DNA of 64,000 nt from assembly GCF_012317385.1 (NCBI RefSeq), contig NZ_CP051144.1:1-64000 (forward strand), read 5' to 3'. Below the pieces are notes generated by a model. It ran no database searches, had not been told where the DNA came from, and saw only the letters and a list, made by a program, of their open reading frames with translations. Position 1 is the first letter of the stretch. The number at the start of each line of letters is the position of its first letter. The stretch comes from Romboutsia sp. CE17 (lineage in GTDB: Bacteria > Bacillota > Clostridia > Peptostreptococcales > Peptostreptococcaceae). Positions 51,503-60,207 of this stretch are shown one piece after another. The position numbers and the translations under genes are program-made.

Positions 51503-51838
51503 ATGATTAACTTATGGAAGAAAGATGATTTAAACTTATTATCAGAATATCCAAAGGAAGTAATTGAAAATGTGGATGACGTTATTAATATTCTTGATGA
51601 AAACTATGGATGTAACAGAAAATTAACAGATGATGGTGGATATGTGTGTATAATTGAGGATATTAAAGAAGTAGAAAACTTAAAATCAAATATATTAAAG
51701 GGGTTAGTAGAAGAGTTTAGTGATGTAATATATGAAGATGAAGTTAATACATATAATTCAACACTATACTTGTTATCTAGTGATTATAGTGTTACTGTAA
51801 TTTCTAAAAATGAAGAAACTGAGTACTTACTTAAATAA
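51503..51838 (+). CDS. Hypothetical acidic protein (111 aa)
   Basis: 111 residues, acidic, soluble, with mixed helix and strand (INLWKKDDLNLLSEYPKEV... ending NEETEYLLK). AAAGGAGG lies about 9 bp before the ATG. A strong terminator follows directly. I do not recognise a family. It is the first gene of the satellite-like module right of the IS982 element. Confidence 0.75.
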   Translation: MINLWKKDDLNLLSEYPKEVIENVDDVINILDENYGCNRKLTDDGGYVCIIEDIKEVENLKSNILKGLVEEFSDVIYEDEVNTYNSTLYLLSSDYSVTVISKNEETEYLLK

Positions 51839-51872
51839 GCATATACATTGATAAGGTGTATATGCTTATTTT
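51833..51872 (+). terminator. Terminator after 111-aa gene
   Basis: AAGCATATACA and GTGTATATGCTT pair (one G-U) and TTTTAATTTT follows. Confidence 0.85.
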
Positions 51873-51901
51873 AATTTTAATAAATAAAGGAGAAAAGCAG
51901 A

Positions 51902-52360
51902 ATGAATAAAAAGAGAACTCCTGCCAAGAGAGTTGATATAGTTTTACTTAAATTAGTAAAAGAACGTAGTGTTCTATATGAAACTAGAAAAATAAGTAAT
52001 CTTTATGATGCTTATAGATTAGCAAAGAATTTTTTATAAATAGTGCTAGAGAAAAGTTTGTAGTGGTATGTTTAGATACAAAGAATTGGCCAGTAGCATA
52101 GAGGTTGTAAGTATAGGCACTGTAAATTTATCTATGGTATATCCAAGAGAAATATTTAAAGTAGCTATATTAACCAATTCATCTGAAATGATATGCTTTC
52201 ACAATCACCCAATGGGTAATACTGACTTTAGCAAGGAAGATAGTTATAACTAATATGCTACAGAAGCGTGGAGAAATATTATGCATTGAATTAGTAGATA
52301 CATATAGTTATTGTAGATGAGGATAAATACTTTAGCTTTAAAGAAAACTGTAGGATATAA
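51902..52360 (+). pseudogene. Decayed RadC-like JAB-domain protein
   Basis: AAAGGAG and ATG at 51902 start a frame MNKKRTPAKRVDIVLLKLVK that stops at 52039. The rest of a mobile-element RadC/JAB protein continues in other frames: REKFVVVCLDTKN (about 52035-52095), then VNLSMVYPREIFKVAILTNS and the metal-site FHNHPMGNTDFSKED (to 52253), then KRGEILCIELVD, and finally HIVIVDEDKYFSFKENCRI to 52360. At least four frameshifts or stops are needed, so the gene is dead. Intact homologues are common in phages and integrative elements. Confidence 0.85.
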
Positions 52361-52402
52361 GAGTCTTAGCTTAAATAAATTAGGCTAAGGCTTTTTCTAT
52401 GT
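52361..52402 (+). terminator. Terminator after RadC-like pseudogene
   Basis: AGTCTTAGC and GCTAAGGCT pair (one mismatch) and TTTTT follows. Confidence 0.7.
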
Positions 52403-52436
52403 TCCAAAACAATTAAAAATAAATCAAATTTAGGTT

Positions 52437-52451
52437 AAGCCCGGAAAGCCC
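52437..52451 (+). repeat. AAGCCC twin motif, copy 1
   Basis: AAGCCCGGAAAGCCC, two direct AAGCCC half-sites 9 bp apart, 48 bp before the DUF960 gene. Related sites are at 53442-53456 (opposite strand), 56704-56718 and 58078-58092 (opposite strand). Confidence 0.45.
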
Positions 52452-52499
52452 TTGAAAAAAATAATACATATAAATTTAAAACTAAATAGGAGTTGTAAC

Positions 52500-52793
52500 A
52501 TGTTTAAAAAAGAAAATAGGTATATGACAAAAGAGATAGCTGAAAATCTACCAATTGAAATAGCTATACTACTATGGAATTTAATAGATGACTTAACTAC
52601 AGAAAAAGATTATCTACAACTATTTGAAATAAATCCTATAGGATTAGGAGTAGTTGAGATAGTTCATAAGCAAGAAGTACCTGAATATGAAGCTAGGATA
52701 TATATACAGAATGATAAAATTAAAGATAAATTAAAAATATATGTTATAGATAATGTTGAATATAGAACAATGATGTTTTCAAATGAATATTAG
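52500..52793 (+). CDS. DUF960 family protein
   Basis: 97-residue protein with the DUF960 pattern: FKKENRYMTKEIAENLPIEI at the N terminus, LLWNLIDDL near residue 25, EKDYLQLFEI near 36 and IYVIDNVEYRTMMFSNEY at the end. DUF960 proteins are common in phages and integrative elements of Firmicutes; their function is unknown. The start at 52500 has AGGAG 8 bp upstream; an in-frame TTG or ATG further up has none. Confidence 0.8.
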   Translation: MFKKENRYMTKEIAENLPIEIAILLWNLIDDLTTEKDYLQLFEINPIGLGVVEIVHKQEVPEYEARIYIQNDKIKDKLKIYVIDNVEYRTMMFSNEY

Positions 52794-52819
52794 TTAATGA
52801 TTAAAGGAGAGAGAGTAAT

Positions 52820-53416
52820 ATGATAAATAATAAATCTGAAATAATTAATAAGTTATTTTTCAATGAATTAAAAGAGTTAATAGATAAATACAACAATATA
52901 GATGATAAAACTGTAGATGTAATAGAAAAGATATTTACATGTATAGAAGATGAAGAAATAAAGAATTACCTAATAAGAGATAATTGTAAGCTACAAGAGC
53001 TAGTAAATACATACAATAAACTTGAAGATTTAAACATAGATGAAGCTATATTCTTTGCTTGGTACAACTTAACTATAAATACAATATCTATAGATAAAGC
53101 AAGTGAGTACTACGATGATTTAACTACAAGTAACTATATAGAAGTAGAAAATCATATAATATATACAAATGAAAGAGATTTAAGGAAGTATGCTGAAGAT
53201 GAATTAGAAACTATGTTAAGCATGGAACATCATATAGATAGATTACTACATAAAGACATGTTAATAGATATGTGGTTAAACAATACTTCAAAAGAAGAAG
53301 TAATAGAAGAAATATTAATGAGTGATGATATAGAAGATATATTGAATTTATCTCCAGAATATGCATTTACATTAGCTAATGGAATAGAATATAGATACTC
53401 AGAAAAAGAAGAATAA
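52820..53416 (+). CDS. Hypothetical acidic helical protein (198 aa)
   Basis: 198 residues, strongly acidic, predicted largely helical, no membrane segment. Sequence landmarks are NKLFFNELKELIDKYNNID near the N terminus and EEILMSDDIEDILNLSPEYA near residue 165. AAAGGAGAG precedes the ATG. It lies 26 bp behind the DUF960 gene, probably in one unit. Family not recognised. Confidence 0.75.
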   Translation: MINNKSEIINKLFFNELKELIDKYNNIDDKTVDVIEKIFTCIEDEEIKNYLIRDNCKLQELVNTYNKLEDLNIDEAIFFAWYNLTINTISIDKASEYYDDLTTSNYIEVENHIIYTNERDLRKYAEDELETMLSMEHHIDRLLHKDMLIDMWLNNTSKEEVIEEILMSDDIEDILNLSPEYAFTLANGIEYRYSEKEE

Positions 53417-53441
53417 AATAAGTATATGTACTGAAAAATAC

Positions 53442-53456
53442 GGGCTTTAAGGGCTT
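53442..53456 (-). repeat. AAGCCC twin motif, copy 2
   Basis: GGGCTTTAAGGGCTT on the plus strand is the reverse form of AAGCCC-N2-AAAGCCC. It lies inside a longer potential hairpin whose arms ATGTACT and AGTACAT are at about 53426 and 53465. Confidence 0.4.
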
Positions 53457-53568
53457 ATACATTAAAGTACATATTTGAAAATACCATAGATTTTACAAGA
53501 GAAAATCAGAATGAAACTTTTTCAAATACTAGTTATTATTAATTAGTGCTAGAAAAGGAGGTGGAGTG

Positions 53569-53838
53569 ATGACTAACAACAATAATAATTGTGATTATAA
53601 GGGCATATGTGCAGATATGGTTGAGGTTTTGGGTGAAGAAATAGTCATTAAATTACATAAGTATTATCGTGGACAACAAATAACATTTCCAATGAAACTA
53701 TATTCTATTGAATATGTGGAACGATATATAGTGAAGAATTATAGAACAAAAACAATAAAAGAAATGTGTAGAGAGTTAGGATATACAGAGGGATGGATAA
53801 AGCAATTAATTAATAAAAATAGATTAAATTCAAAGTAA
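53569..53838 (+). CDS. Mor-like HTH protein
   Basis: 89 residues resembling the Mor transcription activator group of phages. ICADMVEVLGEEIVIKLHKYYRGQQITFP is the dimerisation-like N-terminal part and TIKEMCRELGYTEGWIKQLI near residue 64 is the HTH. The ATG at 53569 has AAGGAGG 7 bp upstream; a GTG directly before it is the alternative start. It may switch on genes of the island. Confidence 0.7.
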   Translation: MTNNNNNCDYKGICADMVEVLGEEIVIKLHKYYRGQQITFPMKLYSIEYVERYIVKNYRTKTIKEMCRELGYTEGWIKQLINKNRLNSK

Positions 53839-53863
53839 TTAGAGAAGGAGATTGACAGTAGAT

Positions 53864-54106
53864 ATGATATTAACAGTATTAGCAATACTTATGGGGACAG
53901 GTATATTTTTTCTGATTAATTCAATGCTAGATATAACGTATTTTGGATGTGGCCCAATAGGATTTTTATGGTTTGGATGTTTTATTGTGTCATATGCAAT
54001 ATTAACATCATTAGGTGGTATAGTTTTAGGATTGTTAAAGTGGATAGTAATAGGATTGATTATACTATTTGTAATAGGATTAATAGCGAATAAGATAAAT
54101 GATTAA
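53864..54106 (+). CDS. Small membrane protein (80 aa)
   Basis: 80 residues with hydrophobic segments at about 1-20, 27-55 and 58-75, rich in Gly and Ile, ending ANKIND. AAGGAG at 53845-53850 is 13 bp from the ATG chosen, while a TTG at 53852 is too close. The start is uncertain. Unknown function; holin-like size, but no lysis genes are nearby. It precedes the GTPase gene by 205 bp. Confidence 0.55.
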   Translation: MILTVLAILMGTGIFFLINSMLDITYFGCGPIGFLWFGCFIVSYAILTSLGGIVLGLLKWIVIGLIILFVIGLIANKIND

Positions 54107-54311
54107 ATTACTGTAGATTATTTTGATAAAATAATTATTTAATATATTGAGGCATTACATGATAGAAGAATAAATATAAATGACTTAAAATCTTTAACTT
54201 AACTAAACAAAAAATATATTATTTATTACAAAAAATGACAAAAAAATTAAATATTATATTGTATTATGACAATATAAAACATTGGAGTTTATAAATTAGG
54301 AGGAATATTTT

Positions 54312-55445
54312 ATGCAAGATTTTGATTTTATAAGTGAGACAATAAAGAAATTTCAATCCGATTTAGAAAACATGGCTAAGGTAAATATACTTGTTGTAGG
54401 TAAAACAGGAGTAGGTAAAAGTACATTAATAAATAATATATTTAGAGAAGAATTAGCAGAAACTGGAATTGGTAGACCTGTAACACAACACTTGAAAAAA
54501 ATAAGCAAAGAAGGATTACCAATAAATTTATACGATACAAAGGGATTAGAGTTAGAAGAAGATGTGCAAGAGACTATAAAAAAAGAGATATTAGATGAAA
54601 TAGAAAATTGTAATAGAAATTCATTAGAAAGAAATGATAAAAGTGAGTTAATGCATGTATGTTGGTATTGTATAAATACATCAGTAGCTAGATGTGAAGA
54701 AACTGATATAAAATGGATAAATGAGTTAAGTGAAAAGATACCAGTAATAGTTGTATTGACACAAGGATTCCCAAGAAAAAAAGCAAGAGAATTAAAATCT
54801 AGTATTGATGATTTAAATTTAAACTGTAAGAATGTAATTCCAGTTTTGGCAGAGCAACTAGTAGAAGAAGAGGATGAGATAGTTATAAAGTCATATGGTT
54901 TAGATAAATTAGTAGAAGTTACATATCAAGTAATACCAAAAGAGGTCAAGAAAGCTTTTGTTAATGTACAAAAGGTAGATATAAAAAAAAAGGTTGAAGA
55001 GTCGAGAAAATGGGTTTTAGGATATGTAGGAGGATCAGGAGCAATAGGATTTTCACCAATACCATTTTCAGATGCTCCATTATTAGCAACCGCACAAGTT
55101 GCTATGATATCTCATATAACAGTAATATTTGGGTTACAAGTTGATAAAGCTTTACTAACGGCAATTGTAAGTTCTATAGGAGGGGTTACATCAGCTACTT
55201 TACTAGGAAAAACATTGGTATCGAATATACTTAAGTTTATACCAGGAGCTGGAACTATAGCAGGTGGAGCGATAAGTGGTTCTGTAGCGGCATTAACAAC
55301 TACAGCATTAGGAATGGCATATATAAGTGTATTAGAATATATACTAAATGAGAATATGAAAGGTAATGAGGTTAATAATACTGAAATAGCTGAAAAAATG
55401 AAAGATGCATACAAAGATCAATTAGGAATGTTATCTAAGAAATAA
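54312..55445 (+). CDS. GTPase with C-terminal DUF697-like membrane domain
   Basis: 377 residues. N-terminal GTPase domain with Walker A VVGKTGVGKSTLINN near residue 30, switch II LYDTKGLE near 75 and a TQG motif near 155 in the usual NKxD place. A C-terminal hydrophobic domain (about residues 235-345) with AIGFSPIPFSDAPLLATAQ matches the DUF697/YcjF-like pattern and could insert in the membrane. It has its own AT-rich upstream region, and AGGAGG lies 8 bp before the ATG. Membrane-active GTPases occur as accessory genes on mobile elements, sometimes in defence; a defence role here is a guess. Confidence 0.75.
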   Translation: MQDFDFISETIKKFQSDLENMAKVNILVVGKTGVGKSTLINNIFREELAETGIGRPVTQHLKKISKEGLPINLYDTKGLELEEDVQETIKKEILDEIENCNRNSLERNDKSELMHVCWYCINTSVARCEETDIKWINELSEKIPVIVVLTQGFPRKKARELKSSIDDLNLNCKNVIPVLAEQLVEEEDEIVIKSYGLDKLVEVTYQVIPKEVKKAFVNVQKVDIKKKVEESRKWVLGYVGGSGAIGFSPIPFSDAPLLATAQVAMISHITVIFGLQVDKALLTAIVSSIGGVTSATLLGKTLVSNILKFIPGAGTIAGGAISGSVAALTTTALGMAYISVLEYILNENMKGNEVNNTEIAEKMKDAYKDQLGMLSKK

Positions 55446-56090
55446 TTAATTCAAGATAAAGTATAAGATTAATTATAGGGAAAAAGTAAAATTTAAAGGT
55501 ATATTTGGTAAAACATAAACAAAAATGATAATGGCGTCAATATTATTTGTTGTCATATGTAGTAGCTTAGTATATATATTATTGAGTGATAGGTTTAATC
55601 ATAAGTTAATTTACTTAGAGAAAGATATATTAGATTTAAGAAATAAAAATTTGTAACTAGCTAATAAAGGATCAGTATAGAAACAGATAAACAAGAGGAT
55701 AATGTAGATATTAAATCTAAAAACACTAATAATGAAGAATATAAAACTTCAAAACTATTTAGGCACTAGATAGAGTATTTGCTATAATGAATAAGCTAAT
55801 AGAGAAATTAAAACGTTTATAGTAATATAACTAATTCAAATACATTTAGTGGACTTCAAGGAACATTTGATACACTATCAAACTATGGTAGCCAATTGAT
55901 AGACCAATCATCTAAATTGAATTTATCAAATGTTGGATGGTTAGAAATATCTGATATAATTACAAGTATAGGAAAGGACTATTAGATTCTGAAAATATGT
56001 CATTTGAAGCATTAAATATAATGGGAAAAATAGGAAAATTTATAAATTATATTGAAATTAATTATATTAACTAATTAAATATTGATACAT
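55446..56090 (+). pseudogene. Remnants of a decayed membrane-anchored protein gene
   Basis: A gap of about 650 bp with broken coding traces. ATG at 55525 opens 43 codons with one membrane helix (ILFVVICSSLVYILL) to 55656, without a good ribosome binding site. A fragment with FSGLQGTFDTLSNYGSQLID runs to a TAG near 55985. A further fragment in another frame, LLDSENMSFEALNIMGKIGK, runs to TAA at 56074. The order suggests one old gene broken by frameshifts. The parent family is not recognised. Confidence 0.45.
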
Positions 56091-56133
56091 AATGCCTTGC
56101 TACAGTTAAATGTGGCAAGGCATTATTTTTGTA
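56091..56133 (+). terminator. Hairpin terminator before 100-aa gene
   Basis: AATGCCTTGC and GCAAGGCATT pair perfectly around a 14-nt loop and ATTTTTG follows. Confidence 0.8.
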
Positions 56134-56151
56134 AAGAAAGGAAGAATTAAC

Positions 56152-56454
56152 ATGGCGAAGCAAAGTAAAGAGGAACTATTTGAAAAAGAAACTAAATATT
56201 GCAAGATAATAAGAAGTGTAACAGTAGAAGATGGAGATGAAAGATTTGCAATAGAGAAAATATATATTAAGTCATTACAAAGATACGAGGTTAGAATATG
56301 CCTGTATCGTGACTGCCGAGATAGAATTAATAAACTTATTCCAAGGCCTGTAGATTTAACTATGGATAAGTTTGTAGCATTAATACTGGTAGGATTAAAG
56401 GCTGGTGTACTAGATGATGATTTCAAGCAAGAATTAATTAAAGGCTTAGCTTAG
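56152..56454 (+). CDS. Hypothetical protein (100 aa)
   Basis: 100 residues, charged, with an N-terminal helix (AKQSKEELFEKETKYCK), a beta-rich middle (FAIEKIYIKSLQRYEVRICLY) and a C-terminal helix. The start at 56152 has AAAGGAAG about 9 bp upstream; an in-frame ATG at 56110 lies in the terminator. Its stop overlaps the ribosome binding site of the next 29-aa gene. Family not recognised. Confidence 0.7.
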   Translation: MAKQSKEELFEKETKYCKIIRSVTVEDGDERFAIEKIYIKSLQRYEVRICLYRDCRDRINKLIPRPVDLTMDKFVALILVGLKAGVLDDDFKQELIKGLA

Positions 56455-56464
56455 GAGGCAGAAT

Positions 56465-56554
56465 ATGACAATAGAAGAGTTTACAAGTGGAGTAATTTTT
56501 GGTATTTCAATCTTTAGTACAGTATTGAAGAAAGTATTGGAGAATAAAAAGTAG
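56465..56554 (+). CDS. Small peptide (29 aa), one hydrophobic segment
   Basis: MTIEEFTSGVIFGISIFSTV followed by a Lys-rich end. AGGAGG at 56454-56459 lies 5 bp before the ATG, coupled to the previous gene. One possible membrane helix. Function unknown; it pairs with a second 29-aa peptide directly downstream. Confidence 0.55.
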   Translation: MTIEEFTSGVIFGISIFSTVLKKVLENKK

Positions 56555-56572
56555 TATACAGGAGGTTTGATT

Positions 56573-56662
56573 ATGATTGGATTTATGATAGGTACTATGA
56601 TAGGAATAGGGATATGCATTAGTATAGAAATTATGATCTCGAAGAATGTCATAATATGCTAA
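56573..56662 (+). CDS. Small peptide (29 aa), Gly/Ile/Met-rich helix
   Basis: MIGFMIGTMIGIGICISIEI and a short polar end. AGGAGG 6 bp before the ATG supports translation. The helix has GxxxG-like spacing suited to membrane packing. Unknown function. Confidence 0.55.
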   Translation: MIGFMIGTMIGIGICISIEIMISKNVIIC

Positions 56663-56703
56663 GTTATATTTAAATTATTAATGTATTCATATATAATTTA
56701 TTT

Positions 56704-56718
56704 AAGCTCTTGAAGCCC
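56704..56718 (+). repeat. AAGCCC twin motif, copy 3
   Basis: AAGCTCTTGAAGCCC, a looser form of the twin half-site, 34 bp before the start of the 396-aa gene. Confidence 0.35.
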
Positions 56719-56751
56719 AGAAAAATTTTATATGAAGGAGAAATTTATAAT

Positions 56752-57942
56752 ATGAAATATACGTTAAAGTATGGATTGGGACAATTAAAATTTGATATAA
56801 AAATTCAATTAGAAGATATATTAAGATTATCATCTACAGGAGAGGATAATGATGAAACGAGATTAGCAGAAAGATCAAGTGAAATTAATGATATAATTGG
56901 AAAATTATATTTAAGACCAAGTGAAACTAAGAAGAAAAAATCTAATGATGATGGAAAAAAGAAATATAAAAGCAAATATGATAAAAATAGAATTAAGGAT
57001 ATCTTAACAGAAGATGAATTGAAAGTCATGGAACAGTATGTATTTTCATTTGAATCAGGAAATAATAAGTTATTTAAAGAGTACTGGGCGGACAGAAAGA
57101 AGACAGAGATACCGTTAATAACAACGATATTTTTTAGATGTATTTTAAGAATAAAGGATACATACAGAGGTAGTCTAGATAAACTATGGGAAGATTGGAA
57201 TCTAATAACAGAAGAGTTTAATGAAAGTATATATAAATCACAAGATGAAGCTATAGGATTTATTAGATTTAAAGTTGAGGAAAGAATAGAAGAAGAAAAA
57301 GAAAGATTAGGGAAAAGTATAAATAACAAATATAAAAGCAATAAAAAAATTGTGCAATTACAAAATTCAAGTATTGATAGTATAGTAAATGATTTGATTA
57401 TATCTGATGATCCTAATAATAATGAAATATATTCTAAGATAATAATTATTACAGATTCACTTTTTAAAATAACTGAATATAGAAGAAATTTGAGGTTAAG
57501 TAATCAAATTGCAACAGATAAGTTGATGGAAGAAATCATAAAACTATATAATATACTACCTAGAGAATCAAGATATGATGCTACATACAAGAACTTAAGG
57601 AAGTTAAAAGAAGATATTGAGTTTAAAATTAAAGAAATAGACGGATATATGGATACATATAGAAGAGAAGCTATAAAAAATTGTAAGATAGTTAATGATT
57701 ATAAAAAGAAAGAAGATAAATTAAAAAAGTCTGGTTATATAGAAGAAGCACAAGAAATAGCCGAAAAATGTATAGATATAGAAACTCAATTTAATAAAAA
57801 TATGAGAAAAAACATGGATATATATACTGATATGTCTCTAAAACGAATGGATTTGGAGATAGAAGAGATGGACATGAAAAAATATGAAGATGATAATATA
57901 ATGAATTCAATGATTAAATTAATAGAAGATATTAATTCTTAA
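56752..57942 (+). CDS. Hypothetical coiled-coil protein (396 aa)
   Basis: 396 residues, very rich in Lys, Glu, Asp and Ile. A Lys-rich linker (KKKKSNDDGKKKYKSKYDK near residue 65) separates an N-terminal part from a long helical region with probable coiled coils (near 260-390). The start at 56752 has AAGGAG 11 bp upstream; a TTG at 56710 has no site. It is followed by a terminator. No family recognised; position before the helicase gene suggests a place in the replication or maintenance module. Confidence 0.7.
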   Translation: MKYTLKYGLGQLKFDIKIQLEDILRLSSTGEDNDETRLAERSSEINDIIGKLYLRPSETKKKKSNDDGKKKYKSKYDKNRIKDILTEDELKVMEQYVFSFESGNNKLFKEYWADRKKTEIPLITTIFFRCILRIKDTYRGSLDKLWEDWNLITEEFNESIYKSQDEAIGFIRFKVEERIEEEKERLGKSINNKYKSNKKIVQLQNSSIDSIVNDLIISDDPNNNEIYSKIIIITDSLFKITEYRRNLRLSNQIATDKLMEEIIKLYNILPRESRYDATYKNLRKLKEDIEFKIKEIDGYMDTYRREAIKNCKIVNDYKKKEDKLKKSGYIEEAQEIAEKCIDIETQFNKNMRKNMDIYTDMSLKRMDLEIEEMDMKKYEDDNIMNSMIKLIEDINS

Positions 57943-57948
57943 TCAGCA

Positions 57949-57983
57949 TAAAAATAGTACACAATGAGTGTGCTATTTTTTTT
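57949..57983 (+). terminator. Terminator after 396-aa gene
   Basis: AAAAATAGTACAC and GTGTGCTATTTTT pair (one mismatch) around AATGA, with a T run. Confidence 0.85.
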
Positions 57984-58077
57984 ATAAAAATGCAAAAAAA
58001 TTGGATAATGGTTTGGTTAGTTTTTAATCAAAAAGTAGTTTATATTTAGTATCAGAAGGAAGAAGTGAAAAAAACAC

Positions 58078-58092
58078 GGCCTTTCGGGCTTT
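58078..58092 (-). repeat. AAGCCC twin motif, copy 4
   Basis: GGCCTTTCGGGCTTT on the plus strand, reverse form of the motif, 19 bp before the 105-aa gene start. Confidence 0.4.
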
Positions 58093-58111
58093 GACAACAG
58101 GAGGTATATTA

Positions 58112-58429
58112 ATGACAAACTTTAAAAGTGTAAAGGTAGAATTAACTCTACTTATTGAGTGTAAAGAAGGAAATCATAGTGAATTAGAATGGATGATTGA
58201 TGAAGGTGTATTAAATGAAAAAGAATATAGTTTAACTATATTGGGCAGTACAGAGTATGAAGATAACGCAAGGGCTATTTACATACTTATGAATACAGAG
58301 GGATCATACGAAAAAAACTTACAACGATTAAGTAGATTACACTTGAAAATTGAGAACTTACTTAAAGATACAAGTGTTAAATATAGAGGTATATCTTTAG
58401 TACCGAATAATGTTAAATGGGATAAATAG
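58112..58429 (+). CDS. Hypothetical protein (105 aa)
   Basis: 105-residue soluble protein with beta-strand then helical character (KVELTLLIECKEGNHSELEW at the N terminus, LHLKIENLLKDTSVKYRGISL near the end). AGGAGG precedes the ATG at 58112; an in-frame ATG-like start at 58091 lies in the AAGCCC motif. It ends 11 bp before the helicase gene and is probably cotranscribed. Family not recognised. Confidence 0.7.
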   Translation: MTNFKSVKVELTLLIECKEGNHSELEWMIDEGVLNEKEYSLTILGSTEYEDNARAIYILMNTEGSYEKNLQRLSRLHLKIENLLKDTSVKYRGISLVPNNVKWDK

Positions 58430-58440
58430 GAGGAATACAA

Positions 58441-60204
58441 ATGAGCATGGCAATAAACAGAGAAGAATTAATTAAATTATATGAGGAAATAGGATTAAAT
58501 GTTCTAGATAATAACACAGTTATGAATTCATCTAATAAAAAGATATGCAATTTTTTAGTAAATGTAATAGAACAAAGAGTTATAGATGGAAAAATGTACT
58601 TATGTATAAATGCTCTAGGGATTAACGGAGAGGTATTACCAGAGGTAATATTAGATTCACATACTATAAATAGACCTACATGGGTAACTGATAATTTTGG
58701 TTTTAAATATTCTATAGATAAAAAATATATTAATGACTTTATTGAATTGATACAACACTTATGTATGAATATAAAAACTAAGTATATATATGACCACACA
58801 GGATGGATATATCAAGACAATAAGTGGATATATCTACATGGTGGAGGAGTTATAGGAGGTTCAAATGTTCAAGTTGAGTTAGATGAATCAATAGATAACT
58901 ATGTACTACCAGATAAAATTAGTGATATAAATAAAGCGTGTGAAATGAGCTTAAAGCTCGTAGATTTAATGGAAGATGATAAAGGTATTATATTCTCTTC
59001 ATTAGTTTACTTATCTCCACTTATTGAAATTATCAGTAGAAAAACTAAACCACCAGAAAATATAGTATGGACATATGGAAAAACAGGATCAAGAAAAACA
59101 GCAGTATCAAAAGTTGTATTAAGTCATTTTGGTGATTTTAATAAAAAGATTCCAGCTACATTTAATGATACGATTACAGCTATTGAATTAAAAGCTAATA
59201 AGTTAAAGGATAGCCTATACTTATGTGATGACTTTGCACCTAAACAAGAATATAGGGATAAAAAAATTCAAGACTCAAAAGCAGAATCTATTATAAGAAT
59301 GTATGGAGATAGAGTAGGGAAAGGACGCTCAAGTAATAAGTTAGATATAAAGGATGCTAAGAGGCCTAGAGGAATGATATTAATAACAGGAGAAGATCTC
59401 GTATGTGGAGAATCGTCTAATGCTAGATTATTATCAATAGAATTGAATAGAAACTCAGTAGACTTAAACATATTAACTGAATTACAAAACAACAGTCATT
59501 TGCTTGGCGAAGCAATGAGAGGATACATAGAATGGCTATTATGTGGTATGGAAAATATTGATGAATTATCTAATATATTATTATATAACTTTAAATCTTA
59601 CAGGGATGAAATTAGAGAACAATATAAAGATGATATACATGGAAGAACTATTGAGTCTAGTGCATGGATATTAGTAGGTTTTAGTTGTATGTTAAATTAT
59701 ATTAGAGATAAAGGTGTTATAGATAAGTATGAAGATGATGAGTACATGGATAGAGCGATTAAAGTTGTAGAAAGATTAATAGAAGAGCAGATAAAATTAA
59801 TATCGAGAAACTCACCTATAGATATATTTTTAAATACATTAAAGGAATCAATAAATTCAAAGTCAATAAGAATAGCAACATTAAATGACCAGAACCAAGT
59901 TATAGAAGATAAATTAGAATATATATGTGGATATAAGGATAAGGAATATTATTACTTTTACACAGATAAAGTATATTCTTTTATAGAATTTGAAAATAAA
60001 AAAAGAGGTATACATTTGGGAATAAGTCAAAGACAACTAGTGAAACAGTTAAGAGATAGTGGAATTGTGAAAGTTGATTCTAACAATGATTCTCCTAAAA
60101 AAACTATTCATACAAAAGATGCTAGTGATTCAACAGGATATACAACAATAAGACCAAGAATGCTTCAGATAGAAAGAAGTATAATTGAGAACTTTCAAAT
60201 ATAA
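58441..60204 (+). CDS. DUF927-type superfamily helicase/NTPase
   Basis: 587 residues resembling the DUF927 NTPases of phages and integrative elements, thought to act in DNA replication. The N-terminal part precedes a P-loop YGKTGSRKTAVSK near residue 212, a Walker A in which Arg replaces the usual Gly, as often in this group. Walker B-like LYLCDDFAP lies near 260 and a sensor-like RGMILITGED near 303. A C-terminal winged-helix-like part (LGISQRQLVKQLRDSG near 535) may bind DNA. AGGAGG lies 7 bp before the ATG. Probably the island's replication protein. Confidence 0.75.
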   Translation: MSMAINREELIKLYEEIGLNVLDNNTVMNSSNKKICNFLVNVIEQRVIDGKMYLCINALGINGEVLPEVILDSHTINRPTWVTDNFGFKYSIDKKYINDFIELIQHLCMNIKTKYIYDHTGWIYQDNKWIYLHGGGVIGGSNVQVELDESIDNYVLPDKISDINKACEMSLKLVDLMEDDKGIIFSSLVYLSPLIEIISRKTKPPENIVWTYGKTGSRKTAVSKVVLSHFGDFNKKIPATFNDTITAIELKANKLKDSLYLCDDFAPKQEYRDKKIQDSKAESIIRMYGDRVGKGRSSNKLDIKDAKRPRGMILITGEDLVCGESSNARLLSIELNRNSVDLNILTELQNNSHLLGEAMRGYIEWLLCGMENIDELSNILLYNFKSYRDEIREQYKDDIHGRTIESSAWILVGFSCMLNYIRDKGVIDKYEDDEYMDRAIKVVERLIEEQIKLISRNSPIDIFLNTLKESINSKSIRIATLNDQNQVIEDKLEYICGYKDKEYYYFYTDKVYSFIEFENKKRGIHLGISQRQLVKQLRDSGIVKVDSNNDSPKKTIHTKDASDSTGYTTIRPRMLQIERSIIENFQI

Positions 60205-60207
60205 CTT

